Shown here: piece after piece, positions 5,809-9,959 of the stretch
How the letters are laid out: each line of letters opens with the position of its first letter
How positions within the stretch are numbered: the stretch's first letter is position 1
From: an uncultured Lentisphaeria bacterium
Lineage (GTDB): Bacteria > Verrucomicrobiota > Lentisphaeria > Victivallales > Victivallaceae
Length of the DNA: 9,959 nt
Assembly: GCA_937888615.1 (NCBI GenBank)
Contig: CALABZ010000370.1
Coordinates: 1 to 9,959, forward strand
Direction: 5' to 3'
Program-made: the position numbers and the translations under genes
The notes under the pieces: generated by a model
Told to the model about the DNA's origin: nothing
What the model saw: the letters and a program-made list of their open reading frames with translations, nothing else
The model's database searches: none

Positions 5809-6624
5809 ATGATGCGTCCAATTCTGCTATTGTTGTTTGCCGCCACGGCGGTATCGCTATCGGGCCAGAATCTTCTGACCGGCGAGAAAATCTGGGACTC
5901 GGACCAGGTTCGCGTTGTCGATACCGGGCGCGAACCGGGGCAAAAAGCATTTTCCCTGGCGATCCCGGCTCAAACGGTCATGACCCGGCCGATTCCGGTC
6001 GATTGTACGAAACGCTATCGCCTGAGCGGTTATCTGAAATCGGCCTCCGCGGAAAAGCCGAGTACCAGTTGTTTCGGGCTGGCTATGCAGGACGCGCGGG
6101 GGCTCAACATCATGCAGTCCAATGTCAATGTGGTAGCCGGAAGCGATACTGCCTTGGCCGCCGACGCCGCCAAAGGAGATGAGAAAATCATCGTTAAGGA
6201 TGCTTCGAACTGGGAAAAGAGGCGTTCCATTCGTACCCTGGCTGTATTCAATATCAAACCGGATTACACCGACCTGCCGAATTTCGCTTTGACCGGGTTG
6301 ATTGACCGGGTCCGAAAATCCGCCGAAGGTGACACCTATGAAATTACCTTGAAGGCTCCGTTGAACAAAGCTTATCCGACCGGTACGCCGGTCCGGCAGC
6401 ATCTCTATGGGGCATTGCTCAATTGTTGCGCGGCTTACAGCCGGACTCCCGGTGAATGGACAAAATACACCGCAGAGATCGGCGGCCTGGCTCCTTCCGG
6501 CGCGCCGGCTGACCGTTTTTGGGCCGGAACCAAGACCGTTCGGATTCTGATCATGTCCGATGCTGGCCGCACCGGCGCGGAATTACTATTCAGTGATATT
6601 GTATTCGAAGAAATCAAAGAATAA
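5809..6624 (+). CDS. Exported protein of unknown function, possibly an interrupted beta-sandwich
   Basis: The protein has 271 residues with a signal peptide MMRPILLLLFAATAVSLSG and probable cleavage before QNLL. The first residues closely resemble the leader of the preceding gene (M-x-RP-x-x-LLL), suggesting a shared origin or design. AAGGAG overlaps the previous stop codon and lies 7 nt before the first of two tandem ATGs (5809 and 5812), so translation is probably coupled. No named family is recognised. Residues 20-110 and 212-270 look like two parts of one jelly roll (YRLSGYLKSAS, CFGLAMQDARG; then GEWTKYTAEIGGL, TVRILIMSDAGRTGAELLFSDIVFEEI). Between them, 115-200 form a distinct segment (AAKGDEKIIVKDASNW ... 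YEITLKAPLNKAYPTGTPV), which reads like a small inserted beta domain. A role in holding glycan or assisting the neighbouring glycosidase is inference. Confidence 0.8.
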   Translation: MMRPILLLLFAATAVSLSGQNLLTGEKIWDSDQVRVVDTGREPGQKAFSLAIPAQTVMTRPIPVDCTKRYRLSGYLKSASAEKPSTSCFGLAMQDARGLNIMQSNVNVVAGSDTALAADAAKGDEKIIVKDASNWEKRRSIRTLAVFNIKPDYTDLPNFALTGLIDRVRKSAEGDTYEITLKAPLNKAYPTGTPVRQHLYGALLNCCAAYSRTPGEWTKYTAEIGGLAPSGAPADRFWAGTKTVRILIMSDAGRTGAELLFSDIVFEEIKE

Positions 6625-6639
6625 CCAGGAGAAATCTGC

Positions 6640-8856
6640 ATGAAACACAAAATATCCCTATTGGCGGTTCTGTGCTGTCTGGCCGGAAGCGCGTTGGCCG
6701 AACCGCCCCGCCCGGAGTGGGCCGGTAACGACCTGGGCAAAGCCGCCCTGTCGCCCGATTATGTCGACCCGAACTTCGCCCCGCTGAATATCGGTAAAGA
6801 CAGCGTCGTGTCCGGTTTCAAGCGTCTGATTTCCGCCCCGTCCGGATTGCCGAAGTCCATCGAATGGCGTGATTCGAAAATGCTTCGGGCTCCGGTCCGG
6901 ATCGAAGCGGCGGGCATGGACAAAGCGGTGTTTTCGTATCGCCTGGACAAGACCGGCAAAAACGGCGCGCGCGGAGTTTCCGAATTTACCGCTAGTGACT
7001 TTCGCTATACGGTCACCGCCGATTTTGATTTCGACTTCACGGTTCGTTACACCCTGACTGTTGCCCCTCTGAAGAAAGGGATAGAATTAAAAAGCATGTC
7101 CTTGATTTTCCCGATGAATCTGCCGGCGGACCGGGAAAAGCTCGTCATGTATTACAAAGAAGGGCCGAATAAAAACGAATCAGGCGAAGAAGCACAGTCG
7201 CGTCGTGTCCACCAGACCATCCGGGGCGGCGAAACAGGGCGGATCGCGCCGGGATTCTGTTCGCTTTTCTGGGTGGGAACCACGGAATGGGGACTGTCCC
7301 TTAATTTTGAGTCGGCCGAAAACTGGCATCCGGTGAGCGGTGAGGAACTGACCTTTGATCCGGCTACCGGCGATATGGCTATGAACCTGATCGGCAAAGC
7401 CGTCAAGGTTGAAGAACCGCTCCGTTTCAAGTTTTTCCTGACGCCGACTCCCATCCGCCTCATGCCGAAAAACTGGCGCGCCTGGAATTACGGCTGGCGC
7501 GGCAGCCCGGAAGCCCCGAACCGGAAAAATGTCAACGAACTGATCTATTGGAGCAGCACTTTCCGTTTCGAAGGCAAGGAAAGTTTCAATAACCTGTGGT
7601 TGCGCGATCCTGAGCAACTCGCCGCCGTCGCCGCCAAGGATAAGGGTATGAACAAGGGCGCCTATTTTATTCCGCAGCTCATCACCCCACGGATTTCCTG
7701 GGAAGACGCGGAAGGCGAATACTATGCGGTGGAAGACCCGTACCTGGAAGCTCTGGCCAAAAAGTACCAGCGTTCGCCCGGAGCCCGGCAGCATCCCGAT
7801 ATTCCCAAAGACACCATACGCTTCCGCAACGCCGAGGAATATCGCGCCAAGCTCGGCAAGGGATTTATCACCAAGAATAAACTTGATCCGAAAGGCTCTA
7901 CCTATGACGTTATCTTCGTACCGGAATTAGCCGATCATATGACCTGGGCCATGAACAATATGATCAAGCTTGGTGTCGGCGGTATTTATTTCGATGGCAT
8001 CAATCCTCAGCAGAACTACAGCCCGTGGGCCGCCTGGACCGATCCGGACGGCAAAGTCCGCCCGCGCTTTCACTTTGAAGATTTGCGGCAGCTATTCAAA
8101 CGCATGCGTTTTCTGGTCAAGCAGAACGATCCCAACGAAGTAATCGTGGCCCATCAGTCCGGCACTCGTCCGGGCGCGACGCTCTCGCTGTGCGATGCCA
8201 TTATCCCCGGCGAGACTTTCTTTTACTGGTATCATGCCCCGGAAAAGCGTGACGCCTCGCCGAATGGTGATTTTTATTACGCTCATATCGTTGGCGATAT
8301 CGACAACCTGAAAGGCGAATTCTTCTATCGCCAGTGGGGTATACCGCATATCCTGCTGCCGGAACTCCGCGGCAAAAACCGCCAGATTTTCCCGGACGCC
8401 GCCCGCGGTACCCGTACCATGCTGTCATATACCCTGCATTTCGATATGCTTTATTTCCCGACCATGTGCGATGTCCGGGAAATCTACAAAATTTACGATA
8501 TCCGCAATGCTTACGGCATGGCTGATACCACCGCCTATGTAGTCGATTTTATCCCGTACTGGGAAAATAAATGGTTCAAGGCAGACGACCCGGCTATCAA
8601 GATCAGCTATTACGACCAGGTCAAGGAACATGAACTCTATTCAGAGTTCGACTACAGCAAAAAGTTCATGGTAATTGTCTCTAATCACCAGTTCAGCGAC
8701 GCCGAATTTACCGTTACCATGCCGGAAAACCTGAAAAAAGTTAAAATCCGGGAAATGCAAAGCGGCGCCGAAATCAAACCGGAAGGTAACAGCTTTAAAC
8801 ACAGCTTGATCGCTTATGACTTCGCAATTTTTGAAATAACCGGAGAAATGAAATGA
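6640..8856 (+). CDS. Exported GH123/DUF6067-like glycoside hydrolase
   Basis: The protein has 738 residues. AGGAG 8 nt before the ATG and a textbook signal peptide (MKHKISLLAVLCCLAGSALA, cleavage before EPP) place it outside the cytoplasm. Residues about 30-280 form an N-terminal beta-rich domain ending in the junction FFLTPTPIRLMPKNWR (265-280), which resembles the 'ATPvkPLP..WR' linker of GH123/DUF6067-type proteins. The central domain looks like a TIM barrel. GGIYFDGIN (447-455, Asp452) ends a strand, VIVAHQSG (501-508) is another, and IIPGETFFYWYH (521-532, Glu525) a third; these acidic residues are the best catalytic candidates. Residues about 675-738 form a C-terminal beta domain (KKFMVIVSNHQFSDAEFTVTMPE). 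GH123 enzymes act on beta-linked N-acetylgalactosamine in glycans, but this protein is divergent and its substrate is open. It overlaps the next gene by 4 bp. Confidence 0.75.
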   Translation: MKHKISLLAVLCCLAGSALAEPPRPEWAGNDLGKAALSPDYVDPNFAPLNIGKDSVVSGFKRLISAPSGLPKSIEWRDSKMLRAPVRIEAAGMDKAVFSYRLDKTGKNGARGVSEFTASDFRYTVTADFDFDFTVRYTLTVAPLKKGIELKSMSLIFPMNLPADREKLVMYYKEGPNKNESGEEAQSRRVHQTIRGGETGRIAPGFCSLFWVGTTEWGLSLNFESAENWHPVSGEELTFDPATGDMAMNLIGKAVKVEEPLRFKFFLTPTPIRLMPKNWRAWNYGWRGSPEAPNRKNVNELIYWSSTFRFEGKESFNNLWLRDPEQLAAVAAKDKGMNKGAYFIPQLITPRISWEDAEGEYYAVEDPYLEALAKKYQRSPGARQHPDIPKDTIRFRNAEEYRAKLGKGFITKNKLDPKGSTYDVIFVPELADHMTWAMNNMIKLGVGGIYFDGINPQQNYSPWAAWTDPDGKVRPRFHFEDLRQLFKRMRFLVKQNDPNEVIVAHQSGTRPGATLSLCDAIIPGETFFYWYHAPEKRDASPNGDFYYAHIVGDIDNLKGEFFYRQWGIPHILLPELRGKNRQIFPDAARGTRTMLSYTLHFDMLYFPTMCDVREIYKIYDIRNAYGMADTTAYVVDFIPYWENKWFKADDPAIKISYYDQVKEHELYSEFDYSKKFMVIVSNHQFSDAEFTVTMPENLKKVKIREMQSGAEIKPEGNSFKHSLIAYDFAIFEITGEMK

Positions 8857-9785
8857 CTCTTGAACCATCCTTGAAAATCATCAGCGGCACTTTTGTCGAC
8901 GGCGTCGCTTCCGATATTCCCAGCAATAACTGGACCGCTGAAGATTGGGCCGCCGAGTTCGATAACTTCAAAGCTATCGGCATCGATACCGTGATCATTA
9001 TTCGTGTGGCCTTCAAAGACAGCGCCATGTACAAATCGGAAGTCATGAAGACATCGCTCTACGAAGATCCCGACTTGATCGAGATCATGCTGCGCGAGGC
9101 CGAGCGTACCGGTATCGCCCTGTATATCGGCATGTTCGACACCATGAAGTACTGGCCGCTCAACGACTGGCAGAACGAAGTGGCGATCAACCGTGATCTG
9201 ATCTTCGAACTCAATCAGCGCTACGGAAAGTTCCCGGCGTTCAAGGGCTGGTACATGAGCCATGAAGGCAGCCTCCACACTCATCCGAACCAGATCTGGA
9301 AGCCGCTCTGCCAGACCATCCGCTCTTTCGACGAGGAGCGTCCGATTATTGTCTCGCCGCGTTATCACGGGCGCAAATGCGACCCCAGCTGGGCGGTGCC
9401 GCCGGACGTTCACGCCCGGCATTTCGACTACCTGCTGAATGAAATGGAAGGGTTGATCAGCGCGTTTGCTTTCATGGACGGGCACGTCGATTTTCGCGAG
9501 CTCGAATCCTATGTCAAGGCTACTCATGAAGTCTTTCAAAAGCACGGCGTCGCATACTGGTCGAATCTGGAGACTTTCGACCGTGACATGCCCTGGAAAT
9601 TTCCGCCGATCGAATGGAGCAAGCTTCGTTTCAAGCTGGAAACCGTCCAACCGTATGTGGAAAAAATCATCACCTTTGAAGCGCCTCATTTCCTGAGCCC
9701 GAATTCTCTGTTTCCGTCGGCTCGGAAGCTTCATGAGCGCTACCGGCGTTACATTGCCGAACAACCGGCTACTTCTGTCCGATGA
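8853..9785 (+). CDS. DUF4434-like glycoside hydrolase-type protein, no signal peptide
   Basis: The protein has 310 residues. The ATG lies inside the ATGA overlap with the preceding stop, with GGAG 7 nt upstream, so the two are translationally coupled. The opening ISGTFVDGVASDIPSNNW, followed by EDWAAEFDNFKAIGIDTVIIIR, matches the start of DUF4434 proteins, which are predicted TIM-barrel glycosidases. Later strand-end motifs carry acidic residues suited to catalysis: FKGWYMSHE (130-138, Glu138), FAFMDGHVD (205-213), AYWSNLETF (234-242, Glu240) and ITFEAPHFLSP (273-283, Glu276). Length suits a single barrel. No signal peptide or membrane segment is seen, in contrast to the three exported proteins just upstream, so it probably acts in the cytoplasm. 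The last 17 bp overlap a convergent gene. Substrate and activity are not known; a non-catalytic or accessory role cannot be excluded. Confidence 0.8.
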   Translation: MTLEPSLKIISGTFVDGVASDIPSNNWTAEDWAAEFDNFKAIGIDTVIIIRVAFKDSAMYKSEVMKTSLYEDPDLIEIMLREAERTGIALYIGMFDTMKYWPLNDWQNEVAINRDLIFELNQRYGKFPAFKGWYMSHEGSLHTHPNQIWKPLCQTIRSFDEERPIIVSPRYHGRKCDPSWAVPPDVHARHFDYLLNEMEGLISAFAFMDGHVDFRELESYVKATHEVFQKHGVAYWSNLETFDRDMPWKFPPIEWSKLRFKLETVQPYVEKIITFEAPHFLSPNSLFPSARKLHERYRRYIAEQPATSVR

Positions 9786-9959
9786 AATAGAAACCGTTGG
9801 CGGTATGGCCGTTCATGGTTTTGTAGACGAGGTGTTCGAATTCAAGCTGCTGAAACGGCGCGAAATATTTCCGGATGTAAGCCGGATCGTGATGCCGGAG
9901 CGTGGGAAAGCGCCCAGTCAGCCCCATATCGAGCTCAAGGGAGGGCATGAAAATTTTTG
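9769..9959 (-). CDS. 3' end of a convergent gene, family not recognised
   Basis: A minus-strand frame enters from the window edge and runs 62 codons to a TAG at 9771-9769. The visible peptide includes GLTGRFPTLRHHDPAYIRKY, then FEHLVYKTMNGHTANGFYFI and a terminal GQK. Its composition looks like a normal globular C-terminus, with a final amphipathic strand similar in style to the tail of SAM-dependent methyltransferases, but this is only an impression. The plus strand after 9785 has no alternative gene. It overlaps the end of the DUF4434-like gene by 17 bp tail to tail, and no terminator hairpin separates the two. ATG codons within the visible part are internal unless the true start is close by. 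Confidence 0.65.
   Translation of the reverse strand, partial: KIFMPSLELDMGLTGRFPTLRHHDPAYIRKYFAPFQQLEFEHLVYKTMNGHTANGFYFIGQK

Noticed and set aside
8814..9764. 316-codon antisense frame opposite the DUF4434-like gene
   Set aside because: Despite its length it has no family motif, while the plus-strand frame has DUF4434-type motifs, a Shine-Dalgarno and operon coupling.
1..9959. CRISPR arrays, tRNA or rRNA genes, insertion sequences, phage or defence genes
   Set aside because: No regularly spaced repeats, cloverleaf-like or rRNA-like sequence, transposase motif or defence-system motif was seen on reading both strands.

Overview
The window looks like a chromosomal carbohydrate-utilisation locus from a free-living or gut bacterium of the PVC group, most likely Lentisphaerota (Victivallis-like). 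The basis is the combination of an H-X9-DG pseudopilin whose leader lacks the usual Gly before the Phe, a GntR regulator fused to a solute-binding-protein-like domain, and DUF6067/GH123-like and DUF4434-like glycosidase genes. This assignment is inference from gene content. No rRNA, tRNA, CRISPR array, transposase or phage gene is visible.

Layout. Positions 1-841 (minus, cut by the window edge) encode the GntR-type regulator, preceded by a perfect TTGACA-17-TATAAT promoter with an inverted repeat over the predicted transcription start. Positions 842-1172 hold no convincing gene but contain several hairpins, including two 25-nt palindromes of related sequence. Positions 1173-2588 (minus) encode a sodium:solute symporter. 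A 243-bp divergent intergenic region then carries a near-consensus promoter and a perfect 20-bp LacI-type operator. On the plus strand follow lacI (2832-3845), an H-X9-DG pseudopilin (4022-4771), two exported proteins of unknown function with beta-sandwich-like sequence (4791-5804 and 5809-6624), a large exported GH123/DUF6067-like glycosidase (6640-8856) and a DUF4434-like glycosidase-type protein with no signal peptide (8853-9785). The window closes with the 3' end of a convergent minus-strand gene (9769-9959) that overlaps the DUF4434 gene by 17 bp.

How the parts may work together (inference). The LacI repressor sits at the head of a closely packed operon and its operator overlies its own promoter. 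A sugar ligand would relieve repression and raise expression of the exported glycosidase, the two possible glycan-binding proteins and the pseudopilin. Released sugar would enter through the symporter, and the DUF4434 protein, apparently cytoplasmic, could act on imported oligosaccharide. The GntR regulator, with its own binding-protein-like sensor, may add a second layer of control. The substrate cannot be read from the sequence.
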